Part shown: piece after piece, positions 17,374 to 24,125 of the stretch
Numbering within the stretch: position 1 is the first letter of the stretch
How the letters are laid out: every line of letters begins with the position of its first letter
NCBI GenBank assembly: GCA_038134525.1
Contig: JAYPVI010000020.1
Location: 1-36,366, forward strand
Length of the DNA: 36,366 bases
DNA from: GCA-002727735 sp038134525
GTDB lineage: Bacteria; Bacteroidota; Bacteroidia; Flavobacteriales_D; Parvicellaceae
Direction of reading: 5' to 3'
The notes under the pieces: model-generated
Databases searched by the model: none
What the model was told of the DNA's origin: nothing
What the model saw: the letters and a program-made list of their open reading frames with translations, nothing else
Made by a program: the position numbers and the translations under genes

Positions 17374-17918
17374 CACTTACTATGAAATATTTTTTTAAGC
17401 TTTTCCACGGCTCTATATAATTTTATTTTGGCATTATTACCTGTAATTCCTAATACTTCACCTATTTCATTAAAAGACATTTTATCAAAAAATCGCATCT
17501 CTATTAGCGTACTATATTCTTCCTTTAACTCACCCACACAACTCATTAGTTTTTGAAGGTCTTTATTAGAAGTGTCAGGATCAATCTCATCTAAGAATGT
17601 CACCGCATCTTTTTCATTAATAGTTACTTCCTGCACTTTTTTATTGTCCCTGTAGTATTTATTGATCTCATTTGTAGCTATACGATACAACCAAGACGAA
17701 AATGGATAACCCATGTCTATATATTTTGTTAAGTTCATCATGGCTTTTAAAAAGACGTTAGAAGTTAATTCAGATGCCAAAGTTTCATCAGCAGTTTTTT
17801 TGAGGATATAAATAAAAATCTCTTTAAAGTACTTGTTGTAAAGTCCTGCAAACTTCTTTCTGTCTTGCTGAGCAGCAAGCAGTAAAGGGAAATCTTTTGA
17901 TCGCTTTGGAGTTGACAA
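17373..17918 (-). CDS. ECF-type RNA polymerase sigma factor
   Basis: This 181-residue sigma-70 family protein has only regions 2 and 4. Region 2 runs from FAGLYNKYFKEIFIYI to YPFSSWLYRIATNEINKYYRD, with the usual FSSWLYRIA core. Region 4 reads LIEMRFFDKMSFNEIGEVLGITGNNAKIKLYRAVEKLKKI, the helix-turn-helix that binds the -35 element. The start is a TTG at 17918; the upstream frame reaches a stop without an ATG, and internal ATGs would remove region 2. It forms a two-gene unit with the small membrane protein. The regulon is unknown; the divergent secreted-repeat gene at 18139 is one candidate. Confidence 0.88.
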   Translation of the reverse strand: MSTPKRSKDFPLLLAAQQDRKKFAGLYNKYFKEIFIYILKKTADETLASELTSNVFLKAMMNLTKYIDMGYPFSSWLYRIATNEINKYYRDNKKVQEVTINEKDAVTFLDEIDPDTSNKDLQKLMSCVGELKEEYSTLIEMRFFDKMSFNEIGEVLGITGNNAKIKLYRAVEKLKKIFHSK

Positions 17919-17944
17919 ACTGTAGTAATTACTCTTCTATAATC

Positions 17945-17952
17945 CAAATATA
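17945..17952 (-). promoter_or_regulatory. -7 element for the sigma-factor operon
   Basis: TATATTTG on the minus strand (17952-17945) lies 26 nt before the TTG start codon. No TTG is found at the normal -33 distance. Confidence 0.4.
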
Positions 17953-18138
17953 TAGTTTTGGTACAGTTTAATTTACATAACCTAAATGTAATAAGTTGTT
18001 AAGTTGAATTTTCGTTATAAAAAATGAGCTCTAATAAGTAAATCAATACCGTAAGCCAAATGAAAAAAGTTGTTTGCTTTAAATATAAAAGAAGACTGTA
18101 CCATTATTGATTAGTTGGATTAAAATAAAAAAAACATA

Positions 18139-18561
18139 ATGAAAAAACTCTTTTTAGCCCCCATATTTTTATTTACAGTTTTACTAATGAATGGTCAAGT
18201 ATTAGATTTAGAACCTCAGCTAACTGTGCCCAATTATGAATTAAATATTGATTCTAATTTAATTAATGCAATTTATGAAATTGAAACATTAGAAGAATGG
18301 ATAAATCAAGATTTGAATAATGGAAATATAAAACCAAAAATGGGTGATAAATATGTATCTGAGCTTAAAAAAACAAAAAAGAACATAGTTGAAGAGAATT
18401 CTAAATTACGTTATGCTAAACATTCTATTGTTAAAATGAAGAAATGGATGAATGAGGATATGCATAACGATTTTATAAAACCTGCAATGGGTATTTTATA
18501 CGTTTTTAATCTTGAAGAAGCTGAGATTAGTATTAATAAATACTTAGAAAACAAAAGTTGA
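18139..18561 (+). CDS. Secreted protein with two copies of an unnamed 38-residue repeat
   Basis: This 140-residue protein has a signal peptide (MKKLFLAPIFLFTVLLMNGQ). The mature part contains two related units, residues 46-83 and 96-133, 50 residues apart. The consensus is I-x-x-[LM]-x-x-W-[IM]-x-[QE]-D-[LM]-x-N-x-x-I-K-P-x-M-G-x-x-Y-V-x-x-L. Each unit is probably helical with a conserved turn at IKP-x-MG. I do not recognise the family. It is divergent from the ECF sigma operon (220 bp) and stands alone before the integration junction. Confidence 0.65.
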   Translation: MKKLFLAPIFLFTVLLMNGQVLDLEPQLTVPNYELNIDSNLINAIYEIETLEEWINQDLNNGNIKPKMGDKYVSELKKTKKNIVEENSKLRYAKHSIVKMKKWMNEDMHNDFIKPAMGILYVFNLEEAEISINKYLENKS

Positions 18562-18735
18562 TTTTTGATTTGAAATATTCATTCAATTGCGATATATTGA
18601 AATAAATCGCGATAAATCATGAAAGAGGTATTTGGAAAGGAATGAAATCAAAAAGCAAAATATAAGTAAAACATTTTAAATCGCTAAATGTGCTTATTTG
18701 ACCCTTTTTATCTTTTGCATATATTTATGATGGAA

Positions 18736-18754
18736 ATAAACGTAATACGTTTAT
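18736..18754. repeat. Perfect 19-bp palindrome
   Basis: ATAAACGTA-A-TACGTTTAT: two 9-bp arms around a single A. It is too short for a terminator and has no T-run, so a protein-binding site is more likely. Confidence 0.55.
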
Positions 18755-18787
18755 CCCTTCGTTTGCTACCATTACAAAGGAAAGTAG

Positions 18788-18803
18788 TTGGGGTGAGTAG
18801 ATT
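18788..18803 (-). other. Degraded second copy of the tRNA-Pro 3' end (old att site?)
   Basis: TTGGGGTGAGTAGATT matches 14 of 16 bases of the acceptor and T-stem end of the tRNA fragment at 18948-18963. Similarity stops after that. It may mark an earlier integration at the same tRNA; chance similarity is possible. Confidence 0.3.
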
Positions 18804-18907
18804 ATTTCATGATCCCTAGTGGTGGGTGATTCAAAAAAAGGCTTCCCTCACTTCGTTCATCGAATCTATTTTTGTCTTACTTAACAAAGCGAGCTTTGTA
18901 CGCTTAC

Positions 18908-18942
18908 AAAAAAGGCCCCTATGCTATGCATTGAAGCCTTTT
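18908..18942 (-). terminator. Terminator downstream of the tRNA-Pro fragment
   Basis: On the minus strand AAAAGGCTTC pairs with GGGGCCTTTT (two G-U pairs) around a 13-nt loop that itself can pair (ATGC/GCAT). The run of T residues follows directly. It lies 6 bp after the tRNA 3' end, as expected for the original tRNA gene. Confidence 0.65.
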
Positions 18943-18947
18943 GTTTG

Positions 18948-18990
18948 TCGGGGTGAGTGGATTCGAACCACCGCTCTCGCGCCCCCCAGG
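18948..18990 (-). other. 3' half of tRNA-Pro(GGG): integration attachment site
   Basis: Read on the minus strand this is CCTGGGGGGCGCGAGAGC, then the T-arm GGTGG-TTCGAAT-CCACT, then CACCCCG plus discriminator A. The anticodon loop CTGGGGG gives anticodon GGG (proline). The 3' anticodon strand GCGCG has no partner: the bases where the 5' strand should be are TGACC, and no D-arm or 5' acceptor strand follows. Homology to a tRNA thus ends inside the anticodon stem, the usual crossover region of tyrosine recombinases. It is best read as the duplicated att end left by insertion of the element to the right. Confidence 0.8.
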
Positions 18991-18992
18991 GT

Positions 18993-19076
18993 CAAATTCA
19001 CGGTTTTAAAGGGTTTTATATAATCTATTATAAACCATTGAAATACAAATACTTACGGCTGTTAATGGTGAATTTG
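18993..19076. repeat. Inverted 9-bp repeats next to the att core
   Basis: CAAATTCAC (18993-19001) and GTGAATTTG (19068-19076) are perfect inverted copies about 66 bp apart. They flank an AT-rich segment containing the imperfect inverted repeat GGTTTTATA/TTATAAACC. The layout fits recombinase arm-type binding sites. Confidence 0.4.
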
Positions 19077-19104
19077 GGTCTGTTTGGGATTTTTTGAGAC
19101 GTTG

Positions 19105-19129
19105 ATTTGCATGCAACATGCATGCAAAT
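19105..19129. promoter_or_regulatory. Perfect 11-3-11 palindrome upstream of the recombinase gene
   Basis: ATTTGCATGCA and TGCATGCAAAT are separated by ACA, ending 20 bp before the ATG at 19150. A partial further half-site (TTGCATTGCAAA) follows immediately. It could be an operator for autoregulation or a binding site for the recombinase or an excision factor. Confidence 0.6.
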
Positions 19130-19149
19130 TGCATTGCAAAAAAAACCTC

Positions 19150-20415
19150 ATGGCAACACTAAAAATCATCATTGACACTAGAACCGTAAAAAGAGACTCT
19201 ACTTCTCCCATATATATCCGATTAATTCATCACAGAAAAACCATAAATATCAAAATTGGACTCTACTTAAATGCAATGCACTGGAATGCAAAACAGCAAA
19301 AAGTAAAGCTCACCAACCCTAATGCTAAGCGTTGGAACGTCATGTTAACGGACAAAAGACTCAAAGCGGAGAAGGCTTTATTAGAGATAGAAGACGATAT
19401 TAACAACAAAACGGCTGATGATCTCAAAGAAATCATAATTGCAAAACTTTTTCCTCACAAAGCCAAAGCTGAAAAACAAAAAAGATTCGGTCTTTATGAA
19501 TTTACAAACAAGATCATCGAGGAGCTAGAAACAGCTAATAAGCATGCTACAGCCAAAACATATTATTACGATATAGGTGCATTCAAGAAATACCTAAAAG
19601 GAAAAGAAATATACCTTGATCAAATCGATTATGACTTTCTAAAAGGATTTGAAGCCTTTTCATTAGGTCGCGGAGTAAATCAAAATGGGGTGAGTCACTA
19701 TATGAAAACGTTACGATCGGTATTAAATAGAGCCATCAAAAGTGGAGCATTAGATCAGAACTCCTACCCTTTTCGATTTTATATCATCAGGACTAGAAAA
19801 AGTGTGAAAAGAGCTATAGATAAGAAATACTTTGAAAAAATAAAGGAGTTAACGCTTAAAAAAGAAAGTGATCTATGGCATACTAAAAATTACATCTTAT
19901 TTATGTTCAACACCCAAGGGATGAACTTCAAGGATATGTGTTTACTTAAACAAGAAAATATCCATGAAGACAGATTGGTTTACATTAGACGAAAAACAAA
20001 GCGTGTTTATAATCTAAAACTAACTAAGCAAGCAAAGGAGATCATATCTTACTATATAAATAGACTGCAAACTTTTCCCAATGTAAATCAGTACATCTTC
20101 CCTATTCTACCCTCACATTTTGGGGCTAATGCATCAGCAGATTATAAAATGTACAACAGCGCCTTAAAATACATGAATGACCGCTGTAATATAATTGGAG
20201 AGCTATGCGGATTAGATAGACCCTTAACCACTTACGTCATACGTCATAGTTGGGCTACTATTGGAAAAAAGATGGGAATTCCTACCAATGTATTGCAAGA
20301 AGCTCTAGGACACGCTGATTTAGCCACAACCGAAGCTTATTTAGATTGCTTTGAGGATAAGGTGGTAGATGAGGCGAATGAGAGGATTACAGGGCAATTA
20401 AATTATTCGAAGTAA
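19150..20415 (+). CDS. Site-specific tyrosine recombinase (island integrase)
   Basis: This protein has 421 residues from the ATG at 19150. A frame extension further upstream would read through the palindrome and is unlikely. An arm-binding domain covers about 1-95 (IIIDTRTVKRDSTSPIYIRL, typical of Bacteroidota integrases). A SAM-like core-binding domain covers 110-215 and a catalytic domain 225-410. In the catalytic domain are IRHSWAT (Arg365, His366), LGHAD (His388) and TTEAYL (nucleophile Tyr397). The place where family members usually have the first catalytic Arg reads TQGMNF (Gln256), as in some Bacteroidota integrases that lack it. The gene sits directly right of the tRNA-Pro att core and its 3' end overlaps the convergent gene by 13 bp. 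Confidence 0.92.
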   Translation: MATLKIIIDTRTVKRDSTSPIYIRLIHHRKTINIKIGLYLNAMHWNAKQQKVKLTNPNAKRWNVMLTDKRLKAEKALLEIEDDINNKTADDLKEIIIAKLFPHKAKAEKQKRFGLYEFTNKIIEELETANKHATAKTYYYDIGAFKKYLKGKEIYLDQIDYDFLKGFEAFSLGRGVNQNGVSHYMKTLRSVLNRAIKSGALDQNSYPFRFYIIRTRKSVKRAIDKKYFEKIKELTLKKESDLWHTKNYILFMFNTQGMNFKDMCLLKQENIHEDRLVYIRRKTKRVYNLKLTKQAKEIISYYINRLQTFPNVNQYIFPILPSHFGANASADYKMYNSALKYMNDRCNIIGELCGLDRPLTTYVIRHSWATIGKKMGIPTNVLQEALGHADLATTEAYLDCFEDKVVDEANERITGQLNYSK

Positions 20416-21539
20416 AATAGTAATAAGTTATCATCATCTCTTATTTCATCCTGTGCATTGATAAAATCTAATTCTTCACCATTTTTATCAAAGGTTTTAC
20501 AAAAGTTTGTACTTGTAATATCCAAATTTAGAAGCGCTATAACTCTATTTTTTTTAGCTTCATGTAAATACTTTAATAAAACATCAGCGCAGTAATAAAT
20601 TGGTTGTTTTGAAGGATAATCAATAATCTGATACAAAACAGTTCCATCTGGAGAATAGCCTATTGCTAAAAATCTATAAGTAGCTAATATATTTTCAGCA
20701 TTTTGTGATTTGGAATTTTTGCTGAAATTTAATAATGTATTATCCCAAGCTAACAAATCTGTTTGAAAAGAAGATGCTTCTGTATTTGAGCACCATTTCT
20801 TATAAACATCTAAATCATAAGTTTTACTTAAATCATACGATTTATTGGGATTAAATGGAGCGCCACTCAATTTTAAATTACCAGAACTTACATCACTCAC
20901 TGCTAGACCACCGGACCTAAAGTTTATTAGTAAACCATTTTTTGATAAGTCTAATTGTGATGAAACTACAACCCCTTTGTCTATTAATAAGCCAGAAGTT
21001 TTAAAGGATGTAACGAAACATAATGTATGTAATTTATTGAAGTATTGTATTTGACTATTTTTATTTGTGGTTGAAGATGAAAGAATCTTTGTTTTTATCT
21101 TTTTACTACTTCTATTTAGTTTAATTATTTTGAATTGTTCAGTTTCGTAATTTTCTGTAAACATTTTTACATAATTGGTGTCCCAAAAAGTTTCAATTAC
21201 ATTTTCTTTAAACTTGTCTGCATTGGATACCTCAAATCCAAAAACCCAATCCCCTTGAAACTTCTCCCTTTCTGATAATACATCCCAAATCACTGTTTTA
21301 TTTTCACCTGTTACAATATCTTTTCCAATGTCACCACTTACGTATTGAAGCGGCCCTTCCCAAGTTTTTCCTTCATCAGAACTCACGAATAATTTGACTT
21401 CGTATTGATTTCCATCACCTGCTAAATTGTAGCTAATATGAATCTTCTGATCAATCTGCTCAACAGATTTTACAACCGCTTCTTGAGCTTGTATTTCAAA
21501 GAACAACAAAAAAAGTAGTGATATGTATATAAATCTCAT
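20403..21539 (-). CDS. Exported protein with the shared 'SGD-WDVL-GD' module; unknown C-terminal domain
   Basis: The chosen start is the ATG at 21539 (378 residues), because the signal peptide MRFIYISLLFLLFFEIQAQ begins there. Residues about 20-105 form a beta-rich module (YVSGDIG, NKTVIWDVLSEREKFQGDWVFGFEV) that is nearly identical to the FISUMP gene just upstream. The remaining 270 residues are not recognised. They contain hydrophobic beta-like strands and a conserved-looking start TFWDTNYVKMF, and may bind a ligand or partner. The gene lies 5 nt after the stop of the FISUMP gene, so they form one operon. Its end overlaps the integrase gene tail-to-tail. Confidence 0.75.
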   Translation of the reverse strand: MRFIYISLLFLLFFEIQAQEAVVKSVEQIDQKIHISYNLAGDGNQYEVKLFVSSDEGKTWEGPLQYVSGDIGKDIVTGENKTVIWDVLSEREKFQGDWVFGFEVSNADKFKENVIETFWDTNYVKMFTENYETEQFKIIKLNRSSKKIKTKILSSSTTNKNSQIQYFNKLHTLCFVTSFKTSGLLIDKGVVVSSQLDLSKNGLLINFRSGGLAVSDVSSGNLKLSGAPFNPNKSYDLSKTYDLDVYKKWCSNTEASSFQTDLLAWDNTLLNFSKNSKSQNAENILATYRFLAIGYSPDGTVLYQIIDYPSKQPIYYCADVLLKYLHEAKKNRVIALLNLDITSTNFCKTFDKNGEELDFINAQDEIRDDDNLLLFYFE

Positions 21540-22217
21540 CACCTTTAATCCTTTATACAACGAACAGAAAAACCAGCGGTACTAAAAATATTGGCGCTTC
21601 TGTACACATTGCCACTATCTTTGTCCAACCTACGAAACCATACATAGCCTGCATAAAACTCTGAAGAACTCCACCAGAAACCGTAGTAACCAAAGTAGCT
21701 GAAATCTCCACTGCCGTCACGGTAACCGCCCGGAAAGGCGTTAAAACCGCTCTCATTAGTGCCGTTGCCACCATCTTGCCAACCAGAAGTGCTTTTCATT
21801 TTAGTGCCTGCTACTTGTACTCCTCCCAAATAATCTGTTAGTACAGGCCATTCTATATCACTTGGAAGATGCCAGCCCGTTGGGCATACCTTGTTTGCTG
21901 TATTCCAATCGTATAAATATCCATACTTTGCTGCATTTTTATTATCATTATCATAACCCCAGTAATTACCAGTTTCTGGTTTAAAGGCTAAATTCTCTGC
22001 CATCCAAGTTTGATTACCAATTTTTACGGTCTTGTAGGTCTTACCATCTCTTTTATCTATAAAATAATCAAATTTGGATTCATTTACCTCAAAACCAAAA
22101 ACCCAATCCCCTTGAAACTTCTCCCTTTCTGATAACACATCCCAAATCACTGTCATATTTTCACCAGTTGTAATTTGTTCCCCAATATCACCACTTACAT
22201 ATTGAAGTGGCCCTTCC
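21228..22217 (-). repeat. Duplicated 133-bp coding module (21228-21360 and 22085-22217)
   Basis: The two segments can be aligned without gaps and agree at 119 of 133 bases. Both encode the SGD...WDVLSEREKFQGDWVFGFEV module in adjacent genes. The identity is far higher than between the other copies of the module in this window, so this is a recent duplication or gene conversion. Confidence 0.85.
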
Positions 22218-22426
22218 CAATTCCTATCATTTCCCCTTTTAACGTATAAAAGAATATCATATTTTTCATTAGGTTCTCCGGTCAAATTATATTTAATTTT
22301 TACTTTTTCTCCTTCTTGAGTAACTTCCAATACATCGGCTTTTGCTTGATTATTTTGTTTGGCTGAAATTTGAGAAAAATTTACTTTTGTTGACAATAAC
22401 AATATTATGATTATGCAGATTCTCAT
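21545..22426 (-). CDS. Exported FISUMP-domain protein with the shared beta module
   Basis: This 293-residue protein has a signal peptide (MRICIIIILLLSTKVNFSQ), then the shared beta module (about 25-115), then a FISUMP (Fibrobacter major paralogous) domain from about 121 to the end. FISUMP landmarks are DKRDGKTYKTVKIGNQTWMAENL, CPTGWHLPSDIEW, SGFNAFPGGYRD, FWWSSSE and the final FSVRCIKD. This fold is thought to be related to C-type-lectin and formylglycine-enzyme-like folds and occurs on surface proteins. A ligand-binding role is plausible but not shown. The start codon shares two bases with the start codon of the divergent caspase gene. Confidence 0.88.
   Translation of the reverse strand: MRICIIIILLLSTKVNFSQISAKQNNQAKADVLEVTQEGEKVKIKYNLTGEPNEKYDILLYVKRGNDRNWEGPLQYVSGDIGEQITTGENMTVIWDVLSEREKFQGDWVFGFEVNESKFDYFIDKRDGKTYKTVKIGNQTWMAENLAFKPETGNYWGYDNDNKNAAKYGYLYDWNTANKVCPTGWHLPSDIEWPVLTDYLGGVQVAGTKMKSTSGWQDGGNGTNESGFNAFPGGYRDGSGDFSYFGYYGFWWSSSEFYAGYVWFRRLDKDSGNVYRSANIFSTAGFSVRCIKD
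22359..22389 (+). promoter_or_regulatory. Promoter of caspase-like gene 1, embedded in the divergent gene
   Basis: TTG (22359-22361), 20 nt, then TACTTTTG (22382-22389): both elements and spacing fit the Bacteroidota consensus. It lies inside the signal-peptide region of the FISUMP gene. The predicted leader before the ATG at 22425 is about 30 nt. Confidence 0.65.
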
Positions 22427-24125
22427 GTCTAAAACAAATATAGTAAACAGTTTACTTTCGATGTTGCTTCTAACTTTTATATCATTATTTAGCTATTCAC
22501 AAAATATTAGTGGCACTTCAAAAGTGCAAACATTCAACATCCAGAAAGTAATTATTCCACCCATACTCATGTTAAAGGAAGGGTCACTTCGTTTTTCTGA
22601 TGATGACGGTAATGATAGATTAGATGCATATGAGAAAGCCAATATTTCATTTATTATTCAAAACCTTGGAAAAGGTCCAGCTATTGGAATTAAAGCTATC
22701 ACTGAAGTGGACGGAGGAATAAGTGGATTGGATATTGAATATAACACTGCATTAAATACCATTGAGCCAGGAAAAGATCAATATATTTCAATTCCTGTTT
22801 ATGGAAGAAAAAACTTGACTTCAGGTGATGCAAATTTGACAATTACCATTAAAGAGCCCAATGGGCTGGATTGTGACCCTATTTTAGTCCACTTTAATAC
22901 CCTAAAATTTCAAGAACCCAAAATAGAAATTGTAGATGGTGTTTTTTCGAGTGATGCTCCTGGAAATGTGTTCAAAAAGAAAATACCAGCTAAACTGGAA
23001 TTTATTGTTCAAAATACCGGCCAATCTAAAACCGACAAGGTAACCGTATCAATAAATGCACCTACTAACATTCTTTCTCTTGATGGAAACCTGTTTAACG
23101 TTGGTACTTTACAACCGAACGAAAGTAAAGCACTAAGTTTTGGCTTTATCGCTACAAACAACTATAATCTAAATGATGTAACCATAAACCTAACCACTCA
23201 AGAAGGTTTTGGAATGTATGGATCAAATAAGAGTTTTTCAGTTAAGTTAGATCAGAAGCTGTCCTCGTCAAAACTAGTTGTCCAAGGAGAAGCATTTAAA
23301 GAGAAAGATATTAGTAAGAATTACTTGACGTCCGATGTTGATCGAGATATTCCTGTTAACTATGCTAGTTACCCCAACCGATATGCATTGGTCATCGGTA
23401 ATGAAGATTATAGCAGCAAACAAACATCATTATCTACTGAAGTAGATGTTGCTTTTGCTAAAAATGACGCCAATTCATTTAAAGAATACTTGATCAACAC
23501 CTTGGGTTTTAAAGACAAACACGTGACGGTACTTTTAGATGCTACAAGCGGAGAAATTTCACGCGAAATTGAAAAATTAGTAGCACTTGGTAAGCTAGAT
23601 GAAAGTGCTGAAATTGTGTTTTATTACGCTGGCCATGGCCTTCCTGATGAAAATAAGCACCCATATTTGATTCCAGTTGACGTAAGCGCCATAAATATGA
23701 AGCAAAATGGAATTGCTTTAAAATCACTTTACACATCTTTGAGCTCTTCCAAAGCCAAAAAAATCACGGTGTTTTTAGATGCCTGCTTCAGTGGAGGCGG
23801 TAGAGACCAAGGTTTACTTGCCGCAAGAACAGTAAAAATCAGACCTAAAGAGGAGTCGTTTTTAGGAAATATGGTGGTTTTTGCTTCAAGTTCAGGGGAA
23901 GAAAAATCATTGCCTTATGATGAGAAGCAACATGGGTTATTCACTTATTTTTTACTTAAGAAGTTAAAAGAGACAAAAGGTAGTGCTAGTTACGGAGAAT
24001 TGTCTGAATATATTAAATCAGAAGTAACTAAAACTTCATTGATCGAAAACAATTTAAAACAAACTCCTCATACTAATATTTCAACTGCTATTGTTGCTGA
24101 ATGGAAAAACTGGAGCCTAAAATGA
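22425..24125 (+). CDS. Exported caspase-like protease 1 (peptidase C14) with two CARDB-like domains
   Basis: The chosen start is the ATG at 22425 (566 residues), where the signal peptide MSKTNIVNSLLSMLLLTFIS begins and which fits the promoter. Two Ig-like CARDB-type domains follow (about 45-165 and 170-280), each with the 'IQNxGxGxA' or 'VQNTGQS' turn. A linker precedes the C-terminal caspase domain (about 318-545). Its strand start is YALVIGNEDY. The dyad is His404 in YYAGHG and Cys454 in LDACFSG. The protein ends EWKNWSLK. Caspase-like proteases cut after basic or acidic residues; the specificity here is not known. The stop overlaps the ATG of the next gene by 4 nt. Confidence 0.93.
   Translation: MSKTNIVNSLLSMLLLTFISLFSYSQNISGTSKVQTFNIQKVIIPPILMLKEGSLRFSDDDGNDRLDAYEKANISFIIQNLGKGPAIGIKAITEVDGGISGLDIEYNTALNTIEPGKDQYISIPVYGRKNLTSGDANLTITIKEPNGLDCDPILVHFNTLKFQEPKIEIVDGVFSSDAPGNVFKKKIPAKLEFIVQNTGQSKTDKVTVSINAPTNILSLDGNLFNVGTLQPNESKALSFGFIATNNYNLNDVTINLTTQEGFGMYGSNKSFSVKLDQKLSSSKLVVQGEAFKEKDISKNYLTSDVDRDIPVNYASYPNRYALVIGNEDYSSKQTSLSTEVDVAFAKNDANSFKEYLINTLGFKDKHVTVLLDATSGEISREIEKLVALGKLDESAEIVFYYAGHGLPDENKHPYLIPVDVSAINMKQNGIALKSLYTSLSSSKAKKITVFLDACFSGGGRDQGLLAARTVKIRPKEESFLGNMVVFASSSGEEKSLPYDEKQHGLFTYFLLKKLKETKGSASYGELSEYIKSEVTKTSLIENNLKQTPHTNISTAIVAEWKNWSLK
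22435..22442 (-). promoter_or_regulatory. -7 element of the FISUMP operon, embedded in caspase gene 1
   Basis: TATATTTG on the minus strand (22442-22435) lies 8 nt before the ATG at 22426, inside codons 4-6 of the caspase gene. No TTG is visible at the -33 distance. The leader would be about 5 nt. Confidence 0.4.

Larger units (their letters stand above)
18562..18907. other. Gene-free stretch left of the integration junction
   Basis: No gene is supported. It contains a perfect palindrome (18736-18754), a degraded copy of a tRNA 3' end (18788-18803), and a short hairpin around ACAAAGC/GCTTTGT near 18884-18899. A 65-codon frame across 18826-19023 is produced by the tRNA fragment and is not a gene. 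Confidence 0.5.

Noticed and set aside
18948..18990. A functional tRNA-Pro gene
   Set aside because: The 5' half (acceptor, D-arm and 5' anticodon strand) is absent; only the 3' half remains.
18826..19023. Open frame of 65 codons across the junction
   Set aside because: It runs through the antisense of the tRNA-Pro fragment and its terminator, a common source of false genes.
19084..19149. A 22-residue N-terminal extension of the integrase
   Set aside because: It reads through the palindrome and is rich in Cys/His/Lys by chance; the homologous domain starts at MATLKIIIDTR.
21545..22426. FISUMP protein as target of a diversity-generating retroelement
   Set aside because: The fold is in the right general class, but no reverse transcriptase, template repeat or adenine-biased variable repeat is seen in the window.
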